Below, piece after piece: positions 1 through 8,098 of a stretch of DNA of 11,957 nt. Position 1 is the first letter of the stretch. Each line of letters starts with the position of its first letter. The notes beneath the pieces are model-generated. The model was not told where the DNA came from, made no database searches, and saw only the letters and a list, made by a program, of their open reading frames with translations. Location: NCBI GenBank assembly GCA_946886245.1, contig CAMPIF010000078.1:1-11957 (forward strand), read 5' to 3'. The stretch comes from Ectopseudomonas composti (lineage in GTDB: Bacteria; Pseudomonadota; Gammaproteobacteria; Pseudomonadales; Pseudomonadaceae). The translations under genes were made by a program, and so were the position numbers.

Positions 1-1
1 G

Positions 2-1345
2 GACGTGTGCGCCGCCTTGCTGGTCTCGATCTCACCATCGCGTGCCGCCCAGGCGCTGTCGGCATACCGGAGGCTGCTTCGCCACGCAGCGCCGCCACAC
101 CCCCTCGACGCCATCGCCTTGAACGACGTGGTTCGGTACGGTGAATCCCTCGAAGTACGACAGCGCTACCGGCTGCGCCGGCTCAAGGAACACCTGCTGC
201 TGTGGGTGGAACTGGGAACCCCGGGGCTGGACGTCGACCTCCATCGTGCCTTGCCCCGGCTGGTCACGCAGACGCATGAGGTCGGCAATGCCGTGCGCAT
301 GATGGACGTGGACGCCGGCCCGCTGACCGACATCGAGTACGAGGGTGTCACCACGGCCATGCGGCGCGAGTTCGCTGCCGGCCACCTTGGCCTGGCCGAC
401 TACACCCTCCTGACCTTGGCCGTGACCCTGGGCACCCGGCCGTTGCAACTCGCAGCGATGAAGTGCAAGGATTTCAGCGCGACACAGCGGCAGGACGGCA
501 GCAGCATCTTCATCCTGCAGGTCACCCGCCTCAAGCAAGGCAAGGGCATCCGTCCCCGAACGCTGTTCAGGCCGCGCGAGCTGTCCAGCGGCCTCGGCGC
601 CCTGGTGCAGGCGCAATGCAAGGCAGCGGCGGACTGGGCACAGCGACACGGGCTGCCTGTGGGCGAGGCGCCCATCTTCCCCTCGGCGCAGTTCACCAGA
701 ACCCCGCATATGGCCGAGATCGGGCTGCTCGGCCACTTCACCGGCCGGGGCGTCAGCGACAAGCTCTGTCGGCTGTTCCAGAAACTGGAAGTGGTCTCCC
801 ATCGCACGGGGAAACCTCTGGTGATGTCGCCCATCCGCCTGAGACGCACGCTCGGCACCCGGGCGGCGGCCGAAGGATGCTCGGCGCCCGTCATCGCGGA
901 CCTGCTGGATCACAGTTGGTTCGATTCCAGCCTGGTCTATGTCGAAACGCGGTCGGCCATGATCGAGCGCATCGACAAGGCACTTGCGTTGCAGATCGCT
1001 CCGCTTGCCCAGGCCTTCGCCGGCACCCTGGCAGTGCGCGACGACAGTAGCGAGGGACGGCTCGTTCACCACGTGTCGGCCGAAGCGTTCGACGCGATCG
1101 GCCGGTGCGGCAAGCACGACTTCTGCCGTCTCGCTGCGCCACTGGCCTGCTACACCTGCTCGTACTTCCACCCCTGGATCGACGCCCCTCATGAGGCGCT
1201 GCTCGATGGCCTGCTCAGCGAGCGGTCGGCGCTGGCGACATCGACCGACCTTCGCGTCGCCTCCGTGAACGACCTGACGATCCTTGCGGTGGCCGAGGTG
1301 GTCCAGCGTTGCCGGGACTCTCAGCATGAACGGGAGGCCGCATGA
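2..1345 (+). CDS. gmtY: Tyrosine recombinase GmtY-like, 5' end cut by window
   Basis: A site-specific tyrosine recombinase, presumably acting on the island ends. The frame is open to the window edge. A GTG at 5 could start it, but nothing upstream can be judged, so I treat it as 5'-partial (446 residues from that GTG). An N-terminal helical, SAM-like DNA-binding part covers roughly residues 1 to 100. The catalytic domain follows: Arg145 in TRPLQL, basic residues in KQGKG (177 to 181), Arg280 in RLRRT, His303 in LLDHS and nucleophile Tyr312 in LVYVET. The position normally held by the first box II His is Ile277. A Cys cluster follows (C368, C374, C382, C385, around KHDFC and CYTC) and looks zinc-binding. 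Its stop overlaps the next ATG (ATGA at 1342 to 1345), implying coupled translation. Membership of the GmtY family is inferred from motifs plus gene order. Confidence 0.82.
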   Translation, partial: DVCAALLVSISPSRAAQALSAYRRLLRHAAPPHPLDAIALNDVVRYGESLEVRQRYRLRRLKEHLLLWVELGTPGLDVDLHRALPRLVTQTHEVGNAVRMMDVDAGPLTDIEYEGVTTAMRREFAAGHLGLADYTLLTLAVTLGTRPLQLAAMKCKDFSATQRQDGSSIFILQVTRLKQGKGIRPRTLFRPRELSSGLGALVQAQCKAAADWAQRHGLPVGEAPIFPSAQFTRTPHMAEIGLLGHFTGRGVSDKLCRLFQKLEVVSHRTGKPLVMSPIRLRRTLGTRAAAEGCSAPVIADLLDHSWFDSSLVYVETRSAMIERIDKALALQIAPLAQAFAGTLAVRDDSSEGRLVHHVSAEAFDAIGRCGKHDFCRLAAPLACYTCSYFHPWIDAPHEALLDGLLSERSALATSTDLRVASVNDLTILAVAEVVQRCRDSQHEREAA

Positions 1346-3417
1346 CCACCGTGACCCGACTGAAACCCAGGGCATTGCGCGATGCGCAGGCCAAGCTGGA
1401 CGCCTTCATCGCCAACGCTCGGAACGAACTCACGGCCTTCGGGAAGGACCTGGAGTTCGATTCGGATTGCTGGGACGTGACCGAGCACTACCTGGCCCAG
1501 GGGGACCGGCGGGCCAAGCAGGCCCGCGTGCGCTTCTTCTTCATCAAGGTGCCCGGCGCCGGCGGGCAAACACTGTCGCCCAAGGTTCGCGCGCTGGCCA
1601 AGGCCTACGTGCGAAGCGAGCTGGCCCAGCGCTCGGCAAGCGCGGCGCTGCGGGCGGTGCAGGCGTTCCACGTACTCGGCATTGCCATGAGGAAGCAGCG
1701 GCTCGCCTCCGCAGCAGAGATCGACCGGACCACCTTCGACGCCGCCGTGACTGCCATGGACGACGGCCGCGGCGATGCATCCCTCGACGGGATCGGCTTC
1801 CGCCTCGGGCAGATCGCCCGGTTTCTGGAAGACCGGATGCTGTGCGCCCACACGACCGGCACCTGGCGCTACGCGATGCGCCGGGGCAGTACCTACGGTC
1901 GCATCGGCGAAGCCTTCGAGGCCCGCAAGCGCAGGCTGATGCCTGCCCCCGCAGCCCTGGACGCCCTGGCGCGCGCATTCCATCTGGCATCCGACCCGAG
2001 GGACGTGCTCATCACGTCCGTGGCGGCCATCCTGTGCGCCGCGCCGGAGCGCTTCAACGAGGTGCTGGCCTTGCCTGCGGACTGCGAGGTGGACGTTCCG
2101 GGCGATGGCGAGGTACGACATCTTGGCCTGCGCTGGGCGGGCTCCAAAGGCTACGACGGCCACGTCAAGCTGATCCTGCCCGGGATGGCGGACGTGGTGC
2201 GCGAGGCGTTGCGCAGGATTCGCGGCCTCACGGAACACGCCCGCCACCTCGCCCGATGGTACGAGGCGAACCCGACGCGGATCTACCTGCCGCCGGAATG
2301 GGAGCACCTGCGCACGCAGGAGTTCATCGACTTCGAGGACATCGCCGATCTCCTGGGACTCGGGGGTGTGAGCAAGCGGAACCACGCGCGCACCTGGGTG
2401 CAGAGCGCGGGGCTTCCCGTCACGATGGTGGTGCGCGTGGCGGGCCACATCCCAGCGATGGTGGTTCGATTCGCTGACTTCGAGCGCCACGTCGTCCACC
2501 AGTTGCCGCCGCACTTTCCCTATGCAGACGCCAGGACCGGACTGAAGTACGGTGAGGCGCTGCTGGTCATCCCCGCGAGGTTGTTCCGAACCGGTGTCGG
2601 CAGCTCGTGCATGCTGGAGCCGCTGAAGTACCACCATGTGGGCAATGGGCTCGGCCAGAACGCCAAGGCCGGCAGTGTCACCGTGTTCCAGCGCGTCGGG
2701 CTCGACCCGAATCGCACGCTGTCCATCAAGAGCCACCAGTTCCGGCACTGGCTCAATACCCTGGCCCAGGGCGCGAATCTGTCCCAGGTGGACATCGCCA
2801 AGTGGAGCGGCCGCAGGGACATCCGTCAGAACGCGGCCTACGACCACGTCTCCAGCCAGGAGATCGTGGCACACATCCGTTCTGTGGTGGGCGATCACGC
2901 GAAAGTCATCGGCCCGCTGGCGGAGATTCCGAAGCATCTACCGGTGTCGCGCGACGAATACGCGGCGATGGCCGTGCCGACAGCGCATACAACGTTGTAC
3001 GGCTTCTGCATCCATGACTTCGCCTCGGCTCCGTGCGAGATGTTCCGCAACTGCCTGGACTGCCGGGAGCACGTCTGCATCAAGGGGATCGATGGCAAGA
3101 CCGAACGCGTGGCCGCCGCGTTGGAGCAGGCGTCGGCGCAACTCAGGACCGCGCAGGCCGCCGCTGCCGAGGGGGTGTACGGCGCGGCGGACTGGGTTGC
3201 CACCCACCTAGCCACCGTGGAGCGGCTGGACCAGTTGCTGACCATCTTGCGGGACCCGGCGATCGAGGACGGCGCTGTGATCCAGCTCAGCACCGGCGGA
3301 GCCGATTCCCTCTCCGAGAGCGCCGCCCGTGATCGGCTGGCCGGCGTCGACGCTCTGCGGCTCGCAGCGCCGACCGGCGCAACTTCCACCCCCTCATCCA
3401 GGAAATCCCATTCATGA
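1342..3417 (+). CDS. gmtZ: Large tyrosine recombinase GmtZ-like
   Basis: The second recombinase of the trio, 691 aa. Residues 1 to 200 form a long N-terminal part with no motif I recognise. The catalytic domain spans about 205 to 515 and keeps a full set: Arg237 in APERFNE, Lys269 in GSKGYDG, His465 and Arg468 in SHQFRHW, Trp488 in KWSGR and Tyr500 in NAAYDH. A Cys cluster (C556, C565, C571, C574, C579) starts with C-I-HDF and echoes the Cys cluster of the upstream recombinase. A helical, Ala/Glu-rich segment (585 to 640) probably forms a coiled coil, followed by a Ser-rich tail. The start at 1342 is supported by GGGAGG at 1332 to 1337 and the ATGA overlap with the previous stop. The stop likewise overlaps the next start, so all three proteins are probably made together and may act as a complex. 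Confidence 0.85.
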   Translation: MTTVTRLKPRALRDAQAKLDAFIANARNELTAFGKDLEFDSDCWDVTEHYLAQGDRRAKQARVRFFFIKVPGAGGQTLSPKVRALAKAYVRSELAQRSASAALRAVQAFHVLGIAMRKQRLASAAEIDRTTFDAAVTAMDDGRGDASLDGIGFRLGQIARFLEDRMLCAHTTGTWRYAMRRGSTYGRIGEAFEARKRRLMPAPAALDALARAFHLASDPRDVLITSVAAILCAAPERFNEVLALPADCEVDVPGDGEVRHLGLRWAGSKGYDGHVKLILPGMADVVREALRRIRGLTEHARHLARWYEANPTRIYLPPEWEHLRTQEFIDFEDIADLLGLGGVSKRNHARTWVQSAGLPVTMVVRVAGHIPAMVVRFADFERHVVHQLPPHFPYADARTGLKYGEALLVIPARLFRTGVGSSCMLEPLKYHHVGNGLGQNAKAGSVTVFQRVGLDPNRTLSIKSHQFRHWLNTLAQGANLSQVDIAKWSGRRDIRQNAAYDHVSSQEIVAHIRSVVGDHAKVIGPLAEIPKHLPVSRDEYAAMAVPTAHTTLYGFCIHDFASAPCEMFRNCLDCREHVCIKGIDGKTERVAAALEQASAQLRTAQAAAAEGVYGAADWVATHLATVERLDQLLTILRDPAIEDGAVIQLSTGGADSLSESAARDRLAGVDALRLAAPTGATSTPSSRKSHS

Positions 3418-3872
3418 CACGACGTTCCCCTAACCTCACGCCAGAGCGGGTAGAGGCCATCCTGACGATGGTCCGCGCCTGGGAGGGCCGGCTGACGTGG
3501 CCGGCGCTCATCCAGGCCGCCGAAAAACGGTTTGGCTGCGCCTACACACGGCAGGCCCTGTTCAAGCACGCTCCGATCCGCATCGCGTACGACGTCTGCC
3601 GCAACGCGACTCCAGCGTCGGTGAGAGTCAAGCCGGGCCGGCCTGTATCCGCTGCCTTGCAGGCCGCGATGGATCGGGTTCATCGCCTGCAACAGGAGAA
3701 CGCGGAACTCCGCAGGCGCGAGATGCTGCTGCTCGAGCAGTTCCATCGGTGGGCCTACCACGCCAGCTCGCGCGGGCTGACCCAGCACTTCCTGGATCAG
3801 CCGCTGCCACCACTGAACCGCAGGGGCAATCGCACACCTCCCCACCAACCACATCACACTGGCTCGACGTAG
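3414..3872 (+). CDS. gmtX: Small HTH/coiled-coil protein GmtX-like
   Basis: The third gene of the trio, 152 aa. It has no catalytic motif. Residues 8 to 60 look like a compact helical DNA-binding domain (LTPERVEAIL, then a turn around TRQALFKH). Residues 78 to 110 form a heptad-rich coiled coil (RVHRLQQENAELRRREMLLL). The tail after about 132 is Pro/Arg/His-rich and probably disordered. The start is fixed by the ATGA overlap with the second recombinase at 3414 to 3417 and by a GGAA ribosome-binding site about 9 bases upstream. Family and position suggest an accessory factor, perhaps bridging recombinases at DNA ends. That role is inference: the protein itself shows only DNA-binding-like and dimerisation-like features. 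Confidence 0.78.
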   Translation: MTRRSPNLTPERVEAILTMVRAWEGRLTWPALIQAAEKRFGCAYTRQALFKHAPIRIAYDVCRNATPASVRVKPGRPVSAALQAAMDRVHRLQQENAELRRREMLLLEQFHRWAYHASSRGLTQHFLDQPLPPLNRRGNRTPPHQPHHTGST

Positions 3873-3921
3873 CTCAAGAATGATTGGCACGCCTCGTGCT
3901 CTGAACGGAGATATCACTCCT

Positions 3922-3943
3922 CGCAGAACCGGACCGTTCTGCG
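3922..3943. repeat. Perfect 8-bp inverted repeat between trio and cargo
   Basis: CGCAGAAC, a 6-base loop, then GTTCTGCG. It lies 50 bases after the gmtX-like stop. No T-run follows on either strand, so a simple intrinsic terminator is unlikely. A protein-binding dyad or a Rho-independent-like pause are the remaining options. Confidence 0.55.
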
Positions 3944-3964
3944 CTGCAAATGCATAGAGCTGCG

Positions 3965-3993
3965 TTGATCATACGCATGTCTGCGTGTAAAAT
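3965..3993 (+). promoter_or_regulatory. Sigma-70 promoter of the regulator-methylase-nuclease operon
   Basis: TTGATC at 3965 to 3970 and TAAAAT at 3988 to 3993, separated by 17 bases, are both close to consensus. A start site about 7 bases after the -10 box falls on or beside the ATG at 4000. No ribosome-binding site precedes that ATG, so the message is probably leaderless. The promoter serves the cargo operon independently of the recombinase genes. Confidence 0.7.
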
Positions 3994-3998
3994 ACGCA
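3971..3998. promoter_or_regulatory. Operator-like triple ATACGCA repeat inside the promoter
   Basis: ATACGCA at 3971 to 3977 and 3992 to 3998, with the near-complement TGCGTGT at 3982 to 3988 between them. The first pair forms a dyad inside the spacer of the promoter; the second pair straddles the -10 box. MerR-family regulators classically bind such spacer dyads, so the regulator encoded just downstream probably controls its own operon here. One base differs from a perfect dyad. Confidence 0.6.
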
Positions 3999-3999
3999 G

Positions 4000-4530
4000 A
4001 TGCGATCCATAACCATCAGCGACCTGTGCGAACTCACGGGCTACTCGCGCGACCAGATGCGCGGGCTGCTGGCTGAATTGCCACGTTTCGCGCGTAGGCA
4101 TGCTGAGGCGCGGGTGGCTCGCGTGTACTCAAACCATGATGTGATGTTGGTGGTGGTGCTCTGTCGGCTGGAGACGGTGTATGGTCTTAGGAGAAGCATC
4201 GTCTCTGCTCTCTGCGAATCGATCGCTGCGAGCTTGACGGCACCGCGCAAAGTCAGCAAGCAGGCCTGCTTGATCTTGCGGGCCCACGATGCAACATGCG
4301 AATACGTCGATACAGCACCTCTGATCGACGATGGCTTGGTTGTCGCGCTGGGACCTATTTTCCTGGCCATCGACTCCTATCTACTACCGACGCCGCTGGT
4401 ACAGCGAGACGTGGGACTCTCCGCCACTGGCACGCAACACAACCCCGCCACCGCAAAGGCTGTCGGACGTCAAGGACGTGTCGCGCGTGAGATGGTGCCT
4501 CGACATCGAGAGCGGTCGAACCATGGGTAA
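4000..4530 (+). CDS. MerR-like HTH regulator of the defence operon
   Basis: A 176-aa protein. Residues 4 to 27 (ITISDLCELTGYSRDQMRGL) read as a MerR-type helix-turn-helix and residues 39 to 58 (ARVYSNHDVMLVVVLCRLET) as the wing plus following helix. The rest has no motif I recognise and no metal-binding Cys pattern typical of metal-sensing MerR proteins. ATG 4000 is chosen because the HTH begins right after it. It has no Shine-Dalgarno sequence, fitting a leaderless transcript. The last 8 bases overlap the methyltransferase start, so the two are translationally linked. By position it should control dosage of the methyltransferase and nuclease, as controller proteins do in restriction-modification systems. 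That role is inferred; the HTH call rests on residue pattern only. Confidence 0.72.
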   Translation: MRSITISDLCELTGYSRDQMRGLLAELPRFARRHAEARVARVYSNHDVMLVVVLCRLETVYGLRRSIVSALCESIAASLTAPRKVSKQACLILRAHDATCEYVDTAPLIDDGLVVALGPIFLAIDSYLLPTPLVQRDVGLSATGTQHNPATAKAVGRQGRVAREMVPRHRERSNHG

Positions 4531-7372
4531 TCGTCCGCCTTGGTGGGATGCTTGGCTGCGACCAGACACCGGCGCACAAGTAAAGGGGCTTGTGCGGGTA
4601 CTCGGCTACCTGCCCGATGGCCGTCCACCCGAAGAAGTCGCCACCATGGAGAAGGCAGCCGAGTACGGGGCTGACGCCGTGTTCTTCGAGATTGAACAGC
4701 ACGGTAGACGTGCCTCGGCGCAAGCCTTCATCTATGGCGTCAACACGTTGGCTGATGATCGGGAGTTTGCCGAGCGTCACCGCATGCTCTGGAGTTGGGG
4801 TGGCGTGCCCTTGGTGTATCGGCGTACGCCAGGATTGCTGCAGTTGTTCCGTTGTGCGCATCGTCCCGACTTTCTCACTGATGACGGGCGCATCCAGTGC
4901 AACCCAATCAAGTATCTGGATCTGGCTACGGCAATAGAGCTCGATCCCTGGTGGGATGAGGACAGTATCCGTAGCGGAACACTGTGGACGGATCCTGCAA
5001 CCTGTGACCTGCTTCTGTCGAACAGCAAGGCAGCACACAAAAGCCTGTTCGATGCGTTCAAGCGGCTGAGCAGCTATCTCGACGAGAAGAACATTCTTCC
5101 GAAGCGTTTGCGTCGCCGGTTGTTGATCCTGTCGTTGCTGATTGCCTACCTAGAACAACGAGGCGTTTTCGGCGAAGGTTTTTTTGCAGCTTTTCAGCCC
5201 GATGCACAACGCTTTTTCGAGGTTTTGGGTAACGGACCGGCTCTGGTCAAGTTGCTTGCAGCCTTGGAAGACCGGTTCAACGGCAACGTGTTCACACTGG
5301 AACCGTCGGAAGTGGACAAGCTTCTGAGCACCCAGCAGTTGGAGCGCTTCGCTCGAATGATCGAAGCACGTGAGAATCAGACGGGCCAGCTGTCGCTGTG
5401 GGATCTGTATTCGTTCCGGGACTTGCCGGTCGAGTTGATCAGCCAGATCTACCAGTTGTTTGTGGAGAACGAGGACAGCTCGGTCTACACCCCTCCATTC
5501 CTAGTGCGGTTCCTGGTGGAGGAAGCCCTGAACTGGGATGCACTTGACCACATCACTTCGCACAACCAAGTGGTGCTGGATCCGTCTTGCGGCTCCGGCG
5601 TGTTCCTGGTGGAGGCCTACAAGCGCCTAGTGTTGCACTGGCGCCTGCGTCATCAGTGGCGGCGCCCGGACAAGCATGTGCTGCAGAGCTTGCTGGCTTT
5701 CGTCCATGGGGTCGATCTTGAGGAGGACGCCGTCGAACTCGCCGGTTTCAGCCTGTGCTTGGCCATGTGCGACGCCTTGCAGCCGGCACAGATCCGGCGC
5801 AGCATCAAGCTGTTCCCGAACCTGCGTCAACAGACATTGCATCATGGCTGTTTCTTTGCAGCCAAAGAGGCCGGGCAGTTGCCGGCCCGAATTGGGGCCG
5901 TCCTGGGCAATCCACCGTTCGCGTCCACACTGCAGACACCGGCCACCCAACGGGCCTATGCACGGTATCAAACCGAGCATCACAAGAAACTCCCCGACAA
6001 GCAGGCGGGCTACCTCTTTCTGCACGAGGCCAGCGAGATCATGGAGGACGGTGCAACGATCTCCATGCTGCAGCAGTACAACTTTTTGTACAACCAGAAT
6101 GCGCTCGCGTTTCGGCAGCAGTACCTGGAGCGCTACTGGGTGCGCGAGATCCTGGACTTCGTTTCGGTGCGTGGCCTTTTCCAGAAGGGCGATGCCGATA
6201 CCAAAGTCATTGTTGTCGTGGCGCAAAAGCGAGTCCGTCCCGACACCGCCACTTTGCTCCATGCAACGTTCCGCCGAACCGGCCGCATTGACGCCGAGCA
6301 GGGACTGGATCTGGACTACTACGACCTGCACGTCGTGCCATATCGCGTTGCACAGACGAACGACCGCCTCTGGCGTGCAAACCTCCTGGGAGGCGGTCGA
6401 ACCTTGTCGCTTGTGAACCGGTTAGCACAGATGCGCACGCTGCGCCAATATGCGGAACAGCGGGATTGGGACGTTGGCGAAGGCTTCATTGTTGGCAAAA
6501 AAGTCCAGCGTAAGCGCGCGCCCCATCTAACAGGACATCCCTATCTGCCCTCCAAGGCGTTGACGACAAGCGGCATCGACGAGTCCCAGATTCAGCCCCT
6601 GAAAGACGAGTTTTTCCGCTCGGCGTATACCGAGCGACGCTTCACCCCGCCAATGTTGCTGGTGCGTGAACAGATGCACCTCGCCCACGCAGTATGGCAA
6701 GGGCACTACCTAACGTATAGCCAGCGGATGGTTGGCTTCTGCGCGCCGCAGAAGGACTTGCCAAAGCTCAACGCCATTGATCGTTGGATGAGCGCCGAAA
6801 AGCGCACTCTGCGGGCCTATTTGGCTCTGACCAGCCCCGGGCTGTTCGCTCAAAAGGCGACTGCGCTGCAGGCCGACGATATCTACTCGATTCCATACCC
6901 TGCTGACGGATCGTTCGATCTGAGCGACAACGAGCGCATCGTGGTCGACGACATCGTGGACTACCAGTCGGATCTGATACGGCTGGGGGAATCGTCGATA
7001 GCGATGCGCCAGGTCGCCGATGAAGACCTCCAGGTGTACGCGGAGGTTCTGGCGAATCAGGTCAACGCACTATACGGGTCACCCAGCTTCGGGCTGCGTG
7101 GCCAGTTCAGTTGGTCGGGTGCGGTGTGCCAAGCCTACGCGTTTGGCGACGCTCAGATCGATTGGTCAGGGGCGGAAGAACTGCGAGACCGCATCTCGGC
7201 TTTGCTGCACGCACCATCGCACCAGCACCTGGCTCTCACGCGCATCTGCCGACTGTATGACCACCGTTTCCTGTTCATACTGAAACCTGACCGTTTGCGC
7301 TACTGGATGCGCTCCGTCGGACTGCGCGATGCCGATGACATCTTGGCAGATCTGCGGGCCCAGGGCTACTAG
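4523..7372 (+). CDS. N6-adenine DNA methyltransferase, large restriction-modification type
   Basis: 949 aa from ATG 4523. The frame is open upstream to an ATG at 4331, but that stretch overlaps the regulator gene and reads as non-protein-like. GAGAGCGG lies just before 4523. Residues 50 to 111 (ADAVFFEIEQ ... PLVYRRT) match the N-terminal domain often seen in Eco57I-like and other large adenine methylases. A helical region (about 170 to 320) precedes YTPPF (322 to 326), the SAM motif I DPSCGSGVF (353 to 361) and catalytic motif IV NPPF (463 to 466), the gamma-class order. About 400 residues follow, likely holding target recognition. I see no intact PD-(D/E)XK motif in the N-terminus, so cutting probably depends on the gene downstream. 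Size resembles type IIG or BREX-associated enzymes, but no BREX partners are present in the window. It probably marks self DNA. Confidence 0.88.
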   Translation: MGNRPPWWDAWLRPDTGAQVKGLVRVLGYLPDGRPPEEVATMEKAAEYGADAVFFEIEQHGRRASAQAFIYGVNTLADDREFAERHRMLWSWGGVPLVYRRTPGLLQLFRCAHRPDFLTDDGRIQCNPIKYLDLATAIELDPWWDEDSIRSGTLWTDPATCDLLLSNSKAAHKSLFDAFKRLSSYLDEKNILPKRLRRRLLILSLLIAYLEQRGVFGEGFFAAFQPDAQRFFEVLGNGPALVKLLAALEDRFNGNVFTLEPSEVDKLLSTQQLERFARMIEARENQTGQLSLWDLYSFRDLPVELISQIYQLFVENEDSSVYTPPFLVRFLVEEALNWDALDHITSHNQVVLDPSCGSGVFLVEAYKRLVLHWRLRHQWRRPDKHVLQSLLAFVHGVDLEEDAVELAGFSLCLAMCDALQPAQIRRSIKLFPNLRQQTLHHGCFFAAKEAGQLPARIGAVLGNPPFASTLQTPATQRAYARYQTEHHKKLPDKQAGYLFLHEASEIMEDGATISMLQQYNFLYNQNALAFRQQYLERYWVREILDFVSVRGLFQKGDADTKVIVVVAQKRVRPDTATLLHATFRRTGRIDAEQGLDLDYYDLHVVPYRVAQTNDRLWRANLLGGGRTLSLVNRLAQMRTLRQYAEQRDWDVGEGFIVGKKVQRKRAPHLTGHPYLPSKALTTSGIDESQIQPLKDEFFRSAYTERRFTPPMLLVREQMHLAHAVWQGHYLTYSQRMVGFCAPQKDLPKLNAIDRWMSAEKRTLRAYLALTSPGLFAQKATALQADDIYSIPYPADGSFDLSDNERIVVDDIVDYQSDLIRLGESSIAMRQVADEDLQVYAEVLANQVNALYGSPSFGLRGQFSWSGAVCQAYAFGDAQIDWSGAEELRDRISALLHAPSHQHLALTRICRLYDHRFLFILKPDRLRYWMRSVGLRDADDILADLRAQGY

Positions 7373-7381
7373 CGAGGCGCG

Positions 7382-8098
7382 ATGCTGGCGGACGGATCTA
7401 CCTCTCACGCATTGGGCCAATTGGCCTCGGGGTTTCTTGCCGAAGGCCAATCTCGTGCCGCCATCCTGGACTTTATTCTCGGACAGCTCCCCCGCTGGCG
7501 AGACCGGCCTGATCGACCTCTACGCACCAGCGAGACGATGCTTACGTCGCAACTGTGCGCCCACCTCAACAGTGCAGCACGCAAGACTCCAGGCTGGGAT
7601 TGCCTGCAATTTCGTGTGGAGGAAGCTGATGAGACACATGTCTCGCGCAAGATCGATCTCGTGGCTGCGGCTGCAGGCGATGCGCTGATCGTGCAAGGTC
7701 GGAGCTACAGTGATTTCGAGACGATTTTGCCAATTGAATGCAAGCGACTGCCCATTCCCGTCGGCTCGGGACGAGACGAGCGCGAATACGTCGTGACACG
7801 CGTTGGAGTGGGTGGAGGTATCCAACGCTACAAGGAGGGCAAGCATGGTGCTGCGCATGTTCGTGCAGCCTTGATCGCGTACGTGCAGGAACAAAGCTTC
7901 GATCATTGGCTTGCTTTGATCAGTGGCTGGATTCATGACTTACACACCAGTGGTACTCCCGGCTGGTCGGTCGCCGATGCGCTGGTAACTCATGGTCAAG
8001 ACCCCACGGCCGGCATTGCGGTACATGAGTCAGTGCATAGCCGGAACAGTCTGCCTTCAATCCACTTGCGCCACCTGTGGGTGAAGATGACGCTCTAG
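7382..8098 (+). CDS. PD-(D/E)XK-type restriction nuclease, putative
   Basis: 238 aa. The core fits the PD-(D/E)XK nuclease fold: an early Glu in a helix (E51 in ETMLTSQL), Asp92 in RKIDLVA, and E119-C-K121 in LPIECKRL. A GGIQRYKEGKHG stretch (145 to 156) follows, a pattern seen in restriction-related proteins. It starts 9 bases after the methyltransferase stop with GAGG only 4 bases before the ATG, so it depends on the same message and may be made at a lower level. By context it is the cleaving or sensing partner of the methyltransferase. No helicase, ATPase or specificity subunit lies nearby. The catalytic assignment is from motif reading. The family is not one I can name. Confidence 0.72.
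   Translation: MLADGSTSHALGQLASGFLAEGQSRAAILDFILGQLPRWRDRPDRPLRTSETMLTSQLCAHLNSAARKTPGWDCLQFRVEEADETHVSRKIDLVAAAAGDALIVQGRSYSDFETILPIECKRLPIPVGSGRDEREYVVTRVGVGGGIQRYKEGKHGAAHVRAALIAYVQEQSFDHWLALISGWIHDLHTSGTPGWSVADALVTHGQDPTAGIAVHESVHSRNSLPSIHLRHLWVKMTL

Noticed and set aside
32..1375. 447-residue open frame on the - strand
   Set aside because: It is antisense to the first recombinase, whose catalytic residues are all visible in the + frame.
1321..2937. 538-residue open frame on the - strand
   Set aside because: It lies opposite the large recombinase, is rich in His/Arg/Gly/Gln in the manner of antisense frames in high-GC DNA, and has no motif or ribosome site.
4331..4522. Upstream extension of the methyltransferase by 64 residues
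   Set aside because: It would lie wholly within the regulator gene, is rich in Trp/Arg/Pro/Ser and unlike a methylase N-terminus. ATG 4523 has a better ribosome site and the usual short overlap.
5627..6331. 234-residue - frame inside the methyltransferase
   Set aside because: It overlaps the SAM and NPPF motif region of a well-supported gene and has no start signal.
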